Positions 36,452 through 46,395 of a stretch of DNA of 47,434 bases are shown piece by piece (within the stretch, counting starts at the first letter, position 1; each line of letters starts with the position of its first letter). The translations under genes and the position numbers were made by a program. The stretch lies in the NCBI GenBank assembly GCA_030602225.1, contig JAUWAD010000005.1:1-47434 (forward strand), written 5' to 3'. The stretch is from Bacillota bacterium (GTDB lineage Bacteria > Bacillota > Clostridia > Tissierellales > Tissierellaceae). The notes beneath the pieces were generated by a model that searched no databases, was not told where the DNA came from, and was given only the letters and a program-made list of their open reading frames with translations.

Positions 36452-37486
36452 ATGCCAGATGTAGCAAGACTAAAACAGAAAGAAGACTTTTATAAAAGGA
36501 TGAGAGGAGTTAAACAGCTCGTAACAGAGTATTTAACTCCAGCAGCTAGAGTTGGTGGAGCTTTAGTAAGTGCTACTAAAGGAGAACCTTTAGATATTAC
36601 TGACACAGAAGTAATTGAAGGCGTTCTTTCTGGTCTTGTTGGTGGTGCTCCTGGAGGATTACCAGCAGGTACTGTGGGTACAGGAGTTACAAGAAGTGAG
36701 GCATTGAAGCAGCTTGGAAAGAGTGCAACCCTTTTTAGAAGGCCTCAATTAAAGGGGACTAAGTTTGAAGGTCATATGAGACCCAAGATTCCTAAATGGG
36801 ATATTCGAGATGTGGCAGCTAGTATAAGAAGAGCACCAAAAGAAGAACTTGATCCTATTTTATTTACTAAATATGCTGAATTAGAACCTGGTATACTGGC
36901 CCGTAACCTACGAACTGCTGGAGGGCCAAGAGAGTCAGGAATTCAACTTAGTCCAGAAGCACGAGGAGGAGAGTTCTTTCATGAATTGACACATGCAAGT
37001 TCTTATGCTAAAAGAGGAAAACCTTCACTAGAAGGTTACTTAGCAGACTTACTTGAAACATCTACAGAGGCTGCAAGAGGATTACTTAGTAAAATTTCTG
37101 TGAAAGGAAAGAGGGGTTTTTATACAGATCAACCAATAGAGAAACACGCAAGACTTGTTCCTTGGGCATTACCTAAGAAAGGAGAGATTACTTCTAAAGA
37201 GTTTAGTAGAATATTCAGTAAGGCTGCAAAAGTTACTATAGGGCAGGTTAAAGGTAAAGCTCCTAAATTCCACAAAAAAATTTTAAAAGAGGTTGCTAAA
37301 GGATATAAAACAAGAGCTCGTACTAAAAGGAGAATGGAAAGTGAAGGCCTCATAAAAGAGTCAAAAGGAACTATAGAGCTTCCAGGACTCCCAATGAAAA
37401 CAGATGATATAGTTAAACTAATTGAAAAACTTCCAGTAAGAGAAATTAAGAAATTAAGGAAAGGAATAAAAAGAAAGGCTGATTAA
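36452..37486 (+). CDS. Hypothetical protein with HExxH (HELTH) zincin-like motif
   Basis: 'GGEFFHELTHASSYAKRG...LADLLETSTEA'. Confidence 0.55.
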   Translation: MPDVARLKQKEDFYKRMRGVKQLVTEYLTPAARVGGALVSATKGEPLDITDTEVIEGVLSGLVGGAPGGLPAGTVGTGVTRSEALKQLGKSATLFRRPQLKGTKFEGHMRPKIPKWDIRDVAASIRRAPKEELDPILFTKYAELEPGILARNLRTAGGPRESGIQLSPEARGGEFFHELTHASSYAKRGKPSLEGYLADLLETSTEAARGLLSKISVKGKRGFYTDQPIEKHARLVPWALPKKGEITSKEFSRIFSKAAKVTIGQVKGKAPKFHKKILKEVAKGYKTRARTKRRMESEGLIKESKGTIELPGLPMKTDDIVKLIEKLPVREIKKLRKGIKRKAD

Positions 37487-37635
37487 TGCCAGAGAAACTT
37501 GAGAAATTACTGAGAAAACAAGCAAATAAGAAAGGTCTTTCTGGTAAAGATCTTAAAAGATATGTGTATGGAGCCTTGGTAAATAGAGGATGGAAGTCAA
37601 AAAAGAGAAGGAGAAATAAAGTTGCTAAAATATAA
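37486..37635 (+). CDS. Small basic protein, 49 aa (not in track)
   Basis: MPEKLEKLLRKQANKKGLSGKDLKRYVYGALVNRGWKSKKRRRNKVAKI*. Confidence 0.5.
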   Translation: MPEKLEKLLRKQANKKGLSGKDLKRYVYGALVNRGWKSKKRRRNKVAKI

Positions 37636-37659
37636 CTGCCAGTTGGGGCAAGCTAAGTT

Positions 37660-39201
37660 TTGCCGGAAACTTGGTATAATTCAGTTCTTAAAGAGAGGTT
37701 TCCTCCGCCTCTTAAAGTCCTCAACTGGCCACTTAATATTATGGGATTCATAGAAACTAAATTAAATGAGTGGGCAGAGATTCCACTCTTATTTGTTCAA
37801 GAAGCTTTTGACTGGTCTCAAGTTCCTCAAGATGGGCCAAGTGAACAGCAGATTGAACTATTTATCAACTTTAATAAAGGCCCAAGAGTAACAATTAGAA
37901 GTGGTCATGGAACTGGTAAAGATGCAGATGCTGCTATGTTAATACTTTGGTTTATGACTACTAGAGCATATCCAAAGGTAGTTTGTACTGCACCTACTGC
38001 AAGACAGTTAAGTGATATTCTGTGGAGTGAATTAAGTAAATGGCTTAGAATGAGTATTCTTCGAGATGAGTTTGTTCTTCAGAAAGATAAGTTATTTCAT
38101 AAGGATCATCCCAAGGAATGGTGGTGTAGAGCAGTTAGTCCTTCTGTGAAAGCTACTAAAGAAGAACAAGCTGAGACACTTGCAGGTTTTCATGGGGAGC
38201 ATCTTTTAATAGTGGTTGATGAAGCAAGTGGTGTTCCTGATCCTGTATTTATTCCACTTGAAGGTGCGATGACACAAAGAGATAATCATGTGTTACTAAT
38301 TGGGAATATGACTAAAAATACTGGATATTTCTGGGAAAGTCATTTTCATGCTGAATTAAGTAAACCATGGATCAAACTCCATTGGGATTCGAGAAAGAGT
38401 ACTAATGTTAAAGAAACTTATATTACTTACATGACTGAAAAGTATGGGATTGATTCTAATGTCTTTAGAATAAGAGTTGCTGGAGAACCGCCACTAGAAG
38501 ATGAGAGGACATTGATTCCACTACATTGGGCACAACAGTGTATTGGGAATGAAGTAATAGTTGCTGAAGACGAACCTCTTTATCTTGGTGTGGATGTTGC
38601 AAGGTATGGGGAGGATAAGAGTATTATACTTCCAAGACAAGGATTGAGAATAGATCCTTGGGAGCAGTTTCAAGGTATGAATACTATAGATCTTGGAGGG
38701 TTCATTCTTCAAACTCATGATGATTTAGAAGCTGAGGGAGTATCAATTGATGAGATTGGAATTGGTGCAGGTGTAACAGACTGGCTTCACAAGCTTAATA
38801 GAAAGAATGTCTTTGGTGTTAATGTTAAAAGGAAGTCAAGTGATATTACAAGGTTTCATATGCTGAGAGATGAGCTCTGGCTTGCCATGAGAGACAAATG
38901 TATGAATGGCCAGTATTCCTTTCCTGTTGGAGAACTTGGAGAAGAACTTTGTAATGAACTTGCAAGTCCATATTATGGCTTTAATGCTCATGGAGGTTTT
39001 AAAATTGAGAGTAAAAGAGACATGAAACTGAGAGGAGTATATAGTCCTAATATTGCTGATGCACTTGGACTTACTGAGTACTTTTATAATGTAGCTTCAA
39101 GAATCTGGCCTATAGGAAAGAGAAAAAAGAAACAAAAGAGTATTCAACCAATGGGAGACTTACCAAGGAGAAGTGGTAGTCAAGGTTGGATGGCAGCATA
39201 G
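37660..39201 (+). CDS. terL: Large terminase subunit
   Basis: Walker A 'RSGHGTGKDADAA', Walker B 'LLIVVDEASG', nuclease-like 'YLGVDVARYGEDKSII'. TTG start. Confidence 0.9.
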   Translation: MPETWYNSVLKERFPPPLKVLNWPLNIMGFIETKLNEWAEIPLLFVQEAFDWSQVPQDGPSEQQIELFINFNKGPRVTIRSGHGTGKDADAAMLILWFMTTRAYPKVVCTAPTARQLSDILWSELSKWLRMSILRDEFVLQKDKLFHKDHPKEWWCRAVSPSVKATKEEQAETLAGFHGEHLLIVVDEASGVPDPVFIPLEGAMTQRDNHVLLIGNMTKNTGYFWESHFHAELSKPWIKLHWDSRKSTNVKETYITYMTEKYGIDSNVFRIRVAGEPPLEDERTLIPLHWAQQCIGNEVIVAEDEPLYLGVDVARYGEDKSIILPRQGLRIDPWEQFQGMNTIDLGGFILQTHDDLEAEGVSIDEIGIGAGVTDWLHKLNRKNVFGVNVKRKSSDITRFHMLRDELWLAMRDKCMNGQYSFPVGELGEELCNELASPYYGFNAHGGFKIESKRDMKLRGVYSPNIADALGLTEYFYNVASRIWPIGKRKKKQKSIQPMGDLPRRSGSQGWMAA

Positions 39202-39210
39202 GAGAATAGA

Positions 39211-41097
39211 ATGCCTTCTGAAAGAATGGAAACACCAGGAGAAACTAAAGTAGGTGGGGATAATAAAACTCTACTTGATTGGCTTCGTGATGCTGAGAGA
39301 AGCACAGCTGAAACAGAGTGGAGAACTGTTGCTCTTGAGGATTATAAGTTCTATGCTGGTGAGCAAGATACAGCTGAAGTTAAGGCTGAGTTAGAAGATA
39401 AAGACAAGCCAACAAGTGTGTATAATGAAGTAAAGCCTAAAATTGATATGCTTTATGGAATAGCAGCTAAATCAAGACATGAACCTGAAGCATTTCCTGT
39501 TGGTAAAGAAGATGAACCACTTGCTGAACTGTGTAATGGAACACTTAAACATTATGCTAAAAAGATATCTCTTGCTGATAAAGAACTTGCCTGTTTTCTA
39601 CACACATTAAAGGCTGGAAGGTCTCTTTTATACTTCTATATTGATAAAGAGAATCCCTTTAAACCTAAGATAGCCTGTAAAAGATTCTCTGGTTTTAACT
39701 TCTACTTAGACCCAGATTGTGTTGAACTTGATCTTAGTGATGCAAGATACTTATTTCTTGATGTGTGGCTTACTGAAACAGAATTGAAACTTTACTTTCC
39801 TGATGTTGATATGTCCCAGGTGAAAGAGGGAGCTGGGAGTACTGAGACTCTTTCCTTTTTTAATGAGGTAAGTGATAAGTATAGAATTGTAGAGGGCTGG
39901 TATTATAAGATGCGAACAGGTGTCTGGTTTATTAATCCTCTAAGCGGAGAACCAGAATTTCTTACAAAGCCTGATTTTAATAAGTTTGCTCAAACACTTG
40001 AAGAGGGTGTTCCAGTAGGAAAGGATGAGAATGGAGAAGTTATAACAGAACCTGTTGATGTTCCTGCTACTGTTAATGGACACAAGAAAATATATTATTA
40101 TTCAATTTTTACTTCAAATGTTACACTTGAAGAAGGAGAGAGTGCTCATAATTGGGAAGGCTTTCCTACTGTCTTATATGGAGCATATAAAGATGATGAT
40201 AATAATAACTTCTTTGGTGCTATTACTACAATGAAAGATCCTCAAAGATCTAAGAATGATATGAGGAGACAATTATCGCATCAACTTAAAACACTTCCTA
40301 AAGGGATGCCAATGTTTGAGGTGGGAGCAGTTCTTAATCTTGAAGATTATGCAGAGAAAAGCACTTCTCCTGGCTTTTATCTTGAAGTTGCTAAAGGGCA
40401 AATGAGTGGAATAGATTTTAAAGAACAACCTTCTATCCCGCCTATTTATAAAGAATTTGATGCTATGTCTTCTCAAAGTATGAAGGATTCCTCTGGTATT
40501 CAAGATTCTTTAATGAGTGTTCAGACTTCAAGTAGAGAGGCTGGTGTTACTGTAAGAAATAGACAGGAGACTGGAATTACGGTTCTTTATCTCTTGTTTG
40601 ATAATCTAAGAATGTCCAGAATTAAAAGTTATAAAATACTTTTCTCCTTTATTCAACAGTATAAAACAGATGCTGAAGTTGTAAGAATTCAAGGAGAAAA
40701 GGGACTTCAACTGATGCAAATTAATAGTCAGATGAATCCACAGGTTAAAGGCTGGAATGATATAAGTGCTGGAAAGTTTGATCTTGAAATGTCTGATACT
40801 ATAGAGACAGCTACTATGCGAGTGGCCACTGCAGAAATGATAGCAGATTTTTCACATAATAATCCTGGTACTATTCCACCTGATATTTTTATTGATTATC
40901 TTGGACTTCCTTGGAGTGTTAAACAGAAGGTCTTAGGATTTCATACTGAACAGAGAGAAGCACAAGCTGCACAAGCTCAGCATGAAAGAGATATAGCTGA
41001 AAGAGAAATAGAACTTAAAGAAAAGGAGGTGGAGATTAAGGAGAAAGAAGCGGAGGCAAAAATTATACAAGCTAAGAAATCAAACACAAAAGAATAA
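39211..41097 (+). CDS. Portal protein (P22-like)
   Basis: 'RTVALEDYKFYAGEQ...KDKPTSVYNEVKPKIDMLYGI...FSGFNFYLDPDC'; directly after terL. Confidence 0.8.
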   Translation: MPSERMETPGETKVGGDNKTLLDWLRDAERSTAETEWRTVALEDYKFYAGEQDTAEVKAELEDKDKPTSVYNEVKPKIDMLYGIAAKSRHEPEAFPVGKEDEPLAELCNGTLKHYAKKISLADKELACFLHTLKAGRSLLYFYIDKENPFKPKIACKRFSGFNFYLDPDCVELDLSDARYLFLDVWLTETELKLYFPDVDMSQVKEGAGSTETLSFFNEVSDKYRIVEGWYYKMRTGVWFINPLSGEPEFLTKPDFNKFAQTLEEGVPVGKDENGEVITEPVDVPATVNGHKKIYYYSIFTSNVTLEEGESAHNWEGFPTVLYGAYKDDDNNNFFGAITTMKDPQRSKNDMRRQLSHQLKTLPKGMPMFEVGAVLNLEDYAEKSTSPGFYLEVAKGQMSGIDFKEQPSIPPIYKEFDAMSSQSMKDSSGIQDSLMSVQTSSREAGVTVRNRQETGITVLYLLFDNLRMSRIKSYKILFSFIQQYKTDAEVVRIQGEKGLQLMQINSQMNPQVKGWNDISAGKFDLEMSDTIETATMRVATAEMIADFSHNNPGTIPPDIFIDYLGLPWSVKQKVLGFHTEQREAQAAQAQHERDIAEREIELKEKEVEIKEKEAEAKIIQAKKSNTKE

Positions 41098-41108
41098 TGG
41101 AGGATACT

Positions 41109-41231
41109 ATGAAAGCTAAATATATAAAACCTGAATATTATATTGTTGAAGAAATGATATTTATGTTTGCTATATTTAAAAAGTTAGGACATATCTGTAG
41201 ACAATGTTCCTCTTGTCATGGGTGTAGATAA
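41109..41231 (+). CDS. Small CxxCxxCHGC-like protein, 40 aa (not in track)
   Basis: MKAKYIKPEYYIVEEMIFMFAIFKKLGHICRQCSSCHGCR*. Confidence 0.4.
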   Translation: MKAKYIKPEYYIVEEMIFMFAIFKKLGHICRQCSSCHGCR

Positions 41232-41569
41232 TGAAATTAAAACACTGTTTCATTAATGAAGAAGGGAATATCTGGAGAGATACTACATTGATAGAAGCTG
41301 CTAAAGATCTTCTATCTGAAGTATTTGATATTACAACTATTTCTCTTGATGAAATTATTCGCTGGAAAATCTCAAACCTTAGAGATTATGTTAATCATTA
41401 CAAGCGGGTTCAAAGTGCAGATTGTTCTATCCCTATTATACTTAGATCAGATGGATATCCTATGGATGGTTGGCATAGAATTATTAAAGCAAGAGTAACT
41501 GGAGAAACTCTAACAGCAAAAAGGTTCTTGAAAGATCCAGAACCAGATTTTAAAGTTAATATTAAATAA
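41231..41569 (+). CDS. ParB/sulfiredoxin-like domain protein
   Basis: 'IPIILRSDGYPMDGWHRIIKARVTGETLTAKRF'. Confidence 0.5.
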   Translation: MKLKHCFINEEGNIWRDTTLIEAAKDLLSEVFDITTISLDEIIRWKISNLRDYVNHYKRVQSADCSIPIILRSDGYPMDGWHRIIKARVTGETLTAKRFLKDPEPDFKVNIK

Positions 41570-41581
41570 TTGGAGGATATT

Positions 41582-41788
41582 ATGAGTAATGACCCTTGGA
41601 AACATAGAAGTAGAGAAATGAGTTGTAGTACTTGTATGTGGAATGTTGAAAAAGTTAGTGAAGAAAGAGATGAAAAAGCTATAGTTGTGGGTCGCTGTCG
41701 TAAACATGCACCTACTATGGATGGTTACCCAGTTGTATTTAAAACTGACTGGTGTGGAGATCATAAACTTGACGAAAATAAAATATAA
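41582..41788 (+). CDS. Small Cys-containing protein
   Basis: MSNDPWKHRSREMSCSTCMWN...; ATG after ggagg. Confidence 0.5.
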   Translation: MSNDPWKHRSREMSCSTCMWNVEKVSEERDEKAIVVGRCRKHAPTMDGYPVVFKTDWCGDHKLDENKI

Positions 41789-41809
41789 GAAAATTGGAGG
41801 ATAAAGAAA

Positions 41810-42738
41810 TGCCTAAAGAAAACACTGCGCAAGATGCAGAAACAGATGAAACTGGAAAAGAGACTAGTGCTCTGGACAGTTTAGCTGCTGCGCTTGAAGC
41901 TAAGGATGATGTTGATAGTAAGGGAGATGCTGATGAAAAAACAGGTAAAGAAGGTGAAAAGGAAAAAGAGGGTAGTGAAGAAGGTTCTGAAACTTCTGCA
42001 GAAAAGAAAGGAACTGAAGAAGAAAAAGGAACTGAAGATGGAAAAGAGACTGGAGAAGAGAAGGTCTTTACAGAGGCTGATGAAATTCTTGAGTTAAGAA
42101 GCCTGTTAAGAAGTCAGAAAAGGGAAATGTCTCTTTTGAAAGCCAGGCAAAGTAGAGTTGATAAGAGAACCTCTAAGGTTATTGATGAAGAGACTGGAGA
42201 GGAAAAAGAGATTAAAGAAGATTTAACACCTCTTGAAACTAAGATTGAAGCAAAAAATGAACTTGGTGCTCAAAGAGGAGGGCCTCTCGAGGTTTTGCTT
42301 GAACAAATGTCAGACACAAAGAAATGGGGAGATGTTAAAGAAGTTGTTACTGAAAGTAGAGTTGATGAGATTATTGATACTATTGCTGACCATATTACTA
42401 AGGAGCAGGGTGGAGATCTTGAAGAAAATAGACTTGATATTGAACTTTCAGTGTGGAGTATAGCAAATCCTTATAAGTATATGTATGACCTTATTAAACA
42501 ATATCACCCTGATTATATTGAGAAGGGAGAGAAGAAAGAAACTGAAACTGATTCTGCGGAGAAAGATAAAGGAAAGAAAAAGGAACCTGTAAAGACTAAT
42601 ACTTCTATTGGCAGTATGACAGGTGGAACAGATAAGAGTGGTTGGACTTCTGCTAAGATTGATGCTATGGATGAAATGGACTTAGGAACAGTTCCTAAAG
42701 ATGTATATGATAAGTATCTCCGTGGAGAACTTGATTAA
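41810..42738 (+). CDS. Putative scaffolding protein
   Basis: Highly acidic, E/K-rich, between portal and capsid genes; MPKENT start preferred over track TTG. Confidence 0.7.
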
Positions 42739-42751
42739 AGGAGATTAAATA

Positions 42752-43786
42752 ATGGCTGAAACAAGATTTTTAACAAATGATAATCTAACCAGGAAAAAGT
42801 GGGCAAGGGATTTGTTTTCTATAATTCTTCCTGCAGTTGAATTTAACAGCTTGGTTGGTAAAGGAAAGAATGAGCCTATTCAGATAAGGACTGAATTAGG
42901 TAAAGGAGAAGGTGATCAAATTACCTTTGGTATTAGACTTCCTCTAACAGGTGAAGGTGTAGTTGGTTATGATACTGTAGAAGGTAATGAAGAACAGTTA
43001 ATCTTCCGTGACTTCAAAATGACTATTGAAGAGTTGAATCATGCTGTTGATTCGGGTGGTAAAATGGATCAGCAGAGAATGCCTTATGACTTAGTTGTAG
43101 AAGGTAAAGAAGGTCTGCAGGAATGGTGGGTTGATAAACTGTCTGACTATGTTATTAATGGTCTTGCTGGTAACAGTACTTTCAGAATTGCTGGTAAAGT
43201 ATTTGCTAATGCTATTACAGAACCTGATACTGACCATTTTCTGAAGATGAATGGTGTAGCTGAAGCTTCTATGACAGCTGCTGATGAAATGGATCTTACT
43301 TTTCTTGATGCTATGAAACAGAGGGCAGAAATGCCTACTGGAGATGCTTTCAAAGTACGTCCTCTTGTAAGAAAAGGAAAGAAGTACTACAAGGTCGTTC
43401 TTCACACTTATGTCTTTGACGCACTGAGACAAAATACCAATGTGGCTCAATGGGGTGATTTACTTAGAGCAGCTAATAAGCTCCAAGAACCTAATATTGA
43501 GTTTGAGTACAATGGTATGATGGTAATGAAATCTGAGAGGGTTCCTCAGGTACAGACTAATGTTTACAGGAATATCCTTGTTGGTGCTCAGGCTGGTTGT
43601 TGGGCTTGGGGTGGTGCTGGCGAAAGTAAATCCAGTGTCATGGCGTTTGTTCCTTATACCCGTGATGCTAAGAGATTCCTGATGTTCAGAGGTGGTGGTA
43701 TCTTTGGTTTTCAGAAGACTACTTTTCAAGATCTTGACTATGGTGTAATTGCTGGTTCCAGCTTTGCAACTGCGTTACAAGAATAG
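42752..43786 (+). CDS. Major capsid protein, N4-gp56-like family
   Basis: 'FLTNDNLTRKKWARDLFSIILPAVEFNSLVGKGKNEPIQIRTELGKGEGDQITFGIRLPLTGEGVVG'. Confidence 0.85.
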   Translation: MAETRFLTNDNLTRKKWARDLFSIILPAVEFNSLVGKGKNEPIQIRTELGKGEGDQITFGIRLPLTGEGVVGYDTVEGNEEQLIFRDFKMTIEELNHAVDSGGKMDQQRMPYDLVVEGKEGLQEWWVDKLSDYVINGLAGNSTFRIAGKVFANAITEPDTDHFLKMNGVAEASMTAADEMDLTFLDAMKQRAEMPTGDAFKVRPLVRKGKKYYKVVLHTYVFDALRQNTNVAQWGDLLRAANKLQEPNIEFEYNGMMVMKSERVPQVQTNVYRNILVGAQAGCWAWGGAGESKSSVMAFVPYTRDAKRFLMFRGGGIFGFQKTTFQDLDYGVIAGSSFATALQE

Positions 43787-43795
43787 GAGGGAGAT

Positions 43796-44203
43796 ATGAT
43801 ATTTAAGTATACGTATGCTAAAAGAGCTGATAATTTTCGTCTGGTTCGTAGTATAAAACTTATTGAACCTGCTGATGAAACATATTCCCTCATCCAGATT
43901 CCTCAGTATGCATTTATTACTGATGTATGGCTAACTAAACTGGTAGCTTATGGAGACTTAGCTGCCGTTCTTACAGTTGGTTTTACAGGTAATGGAGAAG
44001 CAGCTGATCCAGATGGGTTTATTGATGCTACTCTGGGAGATGCTGATGCAGCTGGTATAGTCAGAGCTACTGAGGATACTCAACCTGGAAGTAAAGGAAA
44101 ATGGTTCAATACTGCTGGTGGAGCAATCACTGCAACCTGTGATGATAATGCAGGAACTGTTGGTACGTTTTTTGTATCAGCTTTGTTTGTCGTTATCCAC
44201 TAA
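43796..44203 (+). CDS. Putative head-associated protein
   Basis: ORF immediately downstream of the major capsid gene. Confidence 0.6.
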   Translation: MIFKYTYAKRADNFRLVRSIKLIEPADETYSLIQIPQYAFITDVWLTKLVAYGDLAAVLTVGFTGNGEAADPDGFIDATLGDADAAGIVRATEDTQPGSKGKWFNTAGGAITATCDDNAGTVGTFFVSALFVVIH

Positions 44204-44227
44204 ATAAAACAATAGGAGATTATTATA

Positions 44228-44752
44228 ATGGCTATGTTAGATTTGAGAAGGGTTGACCTAAGGAGACAAACTCTGGAAAATCCTTACTGGGTAACCAGTG
44301 CTGAGATTAATAAGGATGCAGATGATGCAGAAGCTGTTCTGTTTTCGTTTCCTCTTACTGGTGGTGCAACTCCTAGTAGAGGACTGATTCTTATCACTGC
44401 AATCTGCTGTGAGATTATCACTGCTTTTGCTGGTGGTACTATCACACTTGATATTGGACTTGGTACTATTCCTCTGGAGAGTACAACTACAGCTGGTGTT
44501 GTTACTATAACTGATGCTGATGAGTTTATTATTAATACTGAAATTACTCATGGCACTCCTGCAACATACTTCCCTGCTGCTAGTGGTTGGGTAACTGCGT
44601 GGGTAGCTGGTACTTTTGTATCTCCTGTCGCAATTGTGCCTTTAGACGCTGATGTTCCTGTTGTATATGCAACGCTTGTGAGTGATGCAGCTATTACAGC
44701 TGGTGCTGCAAGAGTTCATGCGTTAGTTCATAGAGTGCCCTTAATGGGCTAA
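44228..44752 (+). CDS. Putative head-associated/decoration protein
   Basis: ORF in the head module. Confidence 0.6.
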   Translation: MAMLDLRRVDLRRQTLENPYWVTSAEINKDADDAEAVLFSFPLTGGATPSRGLILITAICCEIITAFAGGTITLDIGLGTIPLESTTTAGVVTITDADEFIINTEITHGTPATYFPAASGWVTAWVAGTFVSPVAIVPLDADVPVVYATLVSDAAITAGAARVHALVHRVPLMG

Positions 44753-44774
44753 GCTGAGAAGTCAAAAATTGACT
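44750..44774 (+). repeat. Dyad element copy 11 (core 44761-44773)
   Basis: CTAAGCTGAGAAGTCAAAAATTGACT; the TAA is the stop of the upstream gene. Confidence 0.85.
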
Positions 44775-44797
44775 TTACTGAAAACTTGGAGCAGCTG

Positions 44798-45454
44798 ATG
44801 AATTTAGAAGAAATAAGAGATGAAGTAATACTTATTATCCAAGATCCTGATTATGATGAGGATGAGATTGACAAGTATATCAATCAAGCACTTTTATATA
44901 CGGCAGATCTTGTAAATCTACCAGACCTAAAGTCTGTTGAATCTGTGGATACAGTTTTGTCCCAGAACTATGTTAATCTGTCCTCCATAACAGGAGGGTT
45001 TTCAGGAGTCCTGCGTAGGGTAGTTAAAGAAGGTGTGAAAATCTACCCTACGCTTGAACAACTGGCTTCTGATTATGTAGGTAATTGGGATGAAGCTGGA
45101 GAAGTTGAGGCTACTTGTTTGGAAGGTAATATATTATGGTATCAGAAGGTACCTGCTGTGGCAGAGAGTCTTATGCTTATTCTTTATAAGAGCCCGGCTG
45201 TGTTGGAAGATAATACTGATATTCCAAGTAATATTCCTACAGCCCTTCATAAACCACTTCTTGTTAATGGAGCAAGTCATCTTATATTTAATGAGATAGA
45301 GGATGGTATTGAAGGTGAAAAGATAAATACAACTGTCCAGTTTAGATTCTCTTTTAATGAGAATAATAAACACTCTGGAATTATAAAACTCAAAGAGCAT
45401 TTTGCAAAGAGAAGAGTTCATCATATAATGTCTGAAAGTGGGTGGGCTAACTAA
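44798..45454 (+). CDS. Head-tail adaptor-like protein
   Basis: 'MNLEEIRDEVILIIQDPDYDEDEIDKYINQALLYTADLV'; ATG preferred over track TTG at 44786. Confidence 0.65.
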   Translation: MNLEEIRDEVILIIQDPDYDEDEIDKYINQALLYTADLVNLPDLKSVESVDTVLSQNYVNLSSITGGFSGVLRRVVKEGVKIYPTLEQLASDYVGNWDEAGEVEATCLEGNILWYQKVPAVAESLMLILYKSPAVLEDNTDIPSNIPTALHKPLLVNGASHLIFNEIEDGIEGEKINTTVQFRFSFNENNKHSGIIKLKEHFAKRRVHHIMSESGWAN

Positions 45455-46377
45455 TGGGAAAACCACTAAGTATATTTAAAGCAACTACAGGACTAAATAA
45501 AAAACAGGATGAAGTTAGCTTAAATTATGATCCGGAGTCAGGACTTACGGAATTAAGTGAAGCCATCAACGTCGATATTGATGATAAGGGAAAGATTCTA
45601 AGAAGATCTGGCTTCGAATCAATTGATAGTAATGCTTGGCATAGTTTAAAAGGCTTTGGTGATTTTGGTCTTGGAGTGTCAGGTGATTCTCTTTACATCA
45701 TTTATAGGGATAGTAGTGTTACAGGTATAAGGTCTGGACTTACACTTAATAGAAGAATGTCTTATGAAAAGGTTAATGATAGAATATTTTACTGTAATGG
45801 TATTGAGAATGGTGTGGTTTTAGATAGTGTTAGTTGGACTTGGGTTAGTACTGACTTGCCTTCTACTCCAGGTATTAAATATGATATGAGATACTTGAGT
45901 TCTGCTCCTGTTGGAGATCTGGTTAGTTATTTAAGTGGAAGGGTGTATGTTGCAAAAGGAGATACTTTATTCTATAGTCTTCCATGGGCTTACTATTGGT
46001 TTAATTTAGGTCAGGATTTCATTCCGTTTTCAAGTATTATTAACATGCTATGTCCTACAAATGCTGGGATGTTTATAGGCACAGATAAAGGACTTGTCTT
46101 TATGAAAGGTTGGAATCCTTTAGAAACTGAACTTATGCAGGTAGATGATGGGAAAGCTGTAAAGTGGTCTAATGTTGAAATTGACCCTAAGAAACTTCCA
46201 GAGGGTTTTAGATATGCTGGGAAGACTTGGGTGTGGATGAGTAATAAGGGAATATGTCTTGGAAGTGGTGAGGGTATATTTGATAATCTTACTATGGAAA
46301 GGCTTGATATAGAATTTGCTCAAGAAGGGGCAGGATTTTTTGATGGGAGTAAATATGTGGGACTGTTAAACCCATAA
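45454..46377 (+). CDS. Putative tail/stabilisation (beta-propeller-like) protein
   Basis: ORF with repeated blade-like 'GLGVSGDSLYIIYRD', 'DRIFYCNGIENGVVL' segments. Confidence 0.5.
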   Translation: MGKPLSIFKATTGLNKKQDEVSLNYDPESGLTELSEAINVDIDDKGKILRRSGFESIDSNAWHSLKGFGDFGLGVSGDSLYIIYRDSSVTGIRSGLTLNRRMSYEKVNDRIFYCNGIENGVVLDSVSWTWVSTDLPSTPGIKYDMRYLSSAPVGDLVSYLSGRVYVAKGDTLFYSLPWAYYWFNLGQDFIPFSSIINMLCPTNAGMFIGTDKGLVFMKGWNPLETELMQVDDGKAVKWSNVEIDPKKLPEGFRYAGKTWVWMSNKGICLGSGEGIFDNLTMERLDIEFAQEGAGFFDGSKYVGLLNP

Positions 46378-46395
46378 TTTATAAGGAGAAAGGAA

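Noticed and set aside
41894-42463. K/E/L-rich ORFs inside the scaffold gene
   Set aside because: Alternate-frame reading of a low-complexity acidic gene.
2937-44773. Interpreting the TTGAC(T/A) in each dyad copy as a sigma70 -35 box
   Set aside because: No consistent -10 box at 16-18 nt in either direction across the copies; conservation of the opposite arm and CTAAGC box is unexplained by a promoter.
2937-44773. Initial idea that the dyad element is polarised with the top strand (replication-linked)
   Set aside because: When plus-arm copies at 8392, 36430 and 44761 are aligned using the CTAAGC box, orientation follows transcription instead. The 2937 copy is ambiguous.
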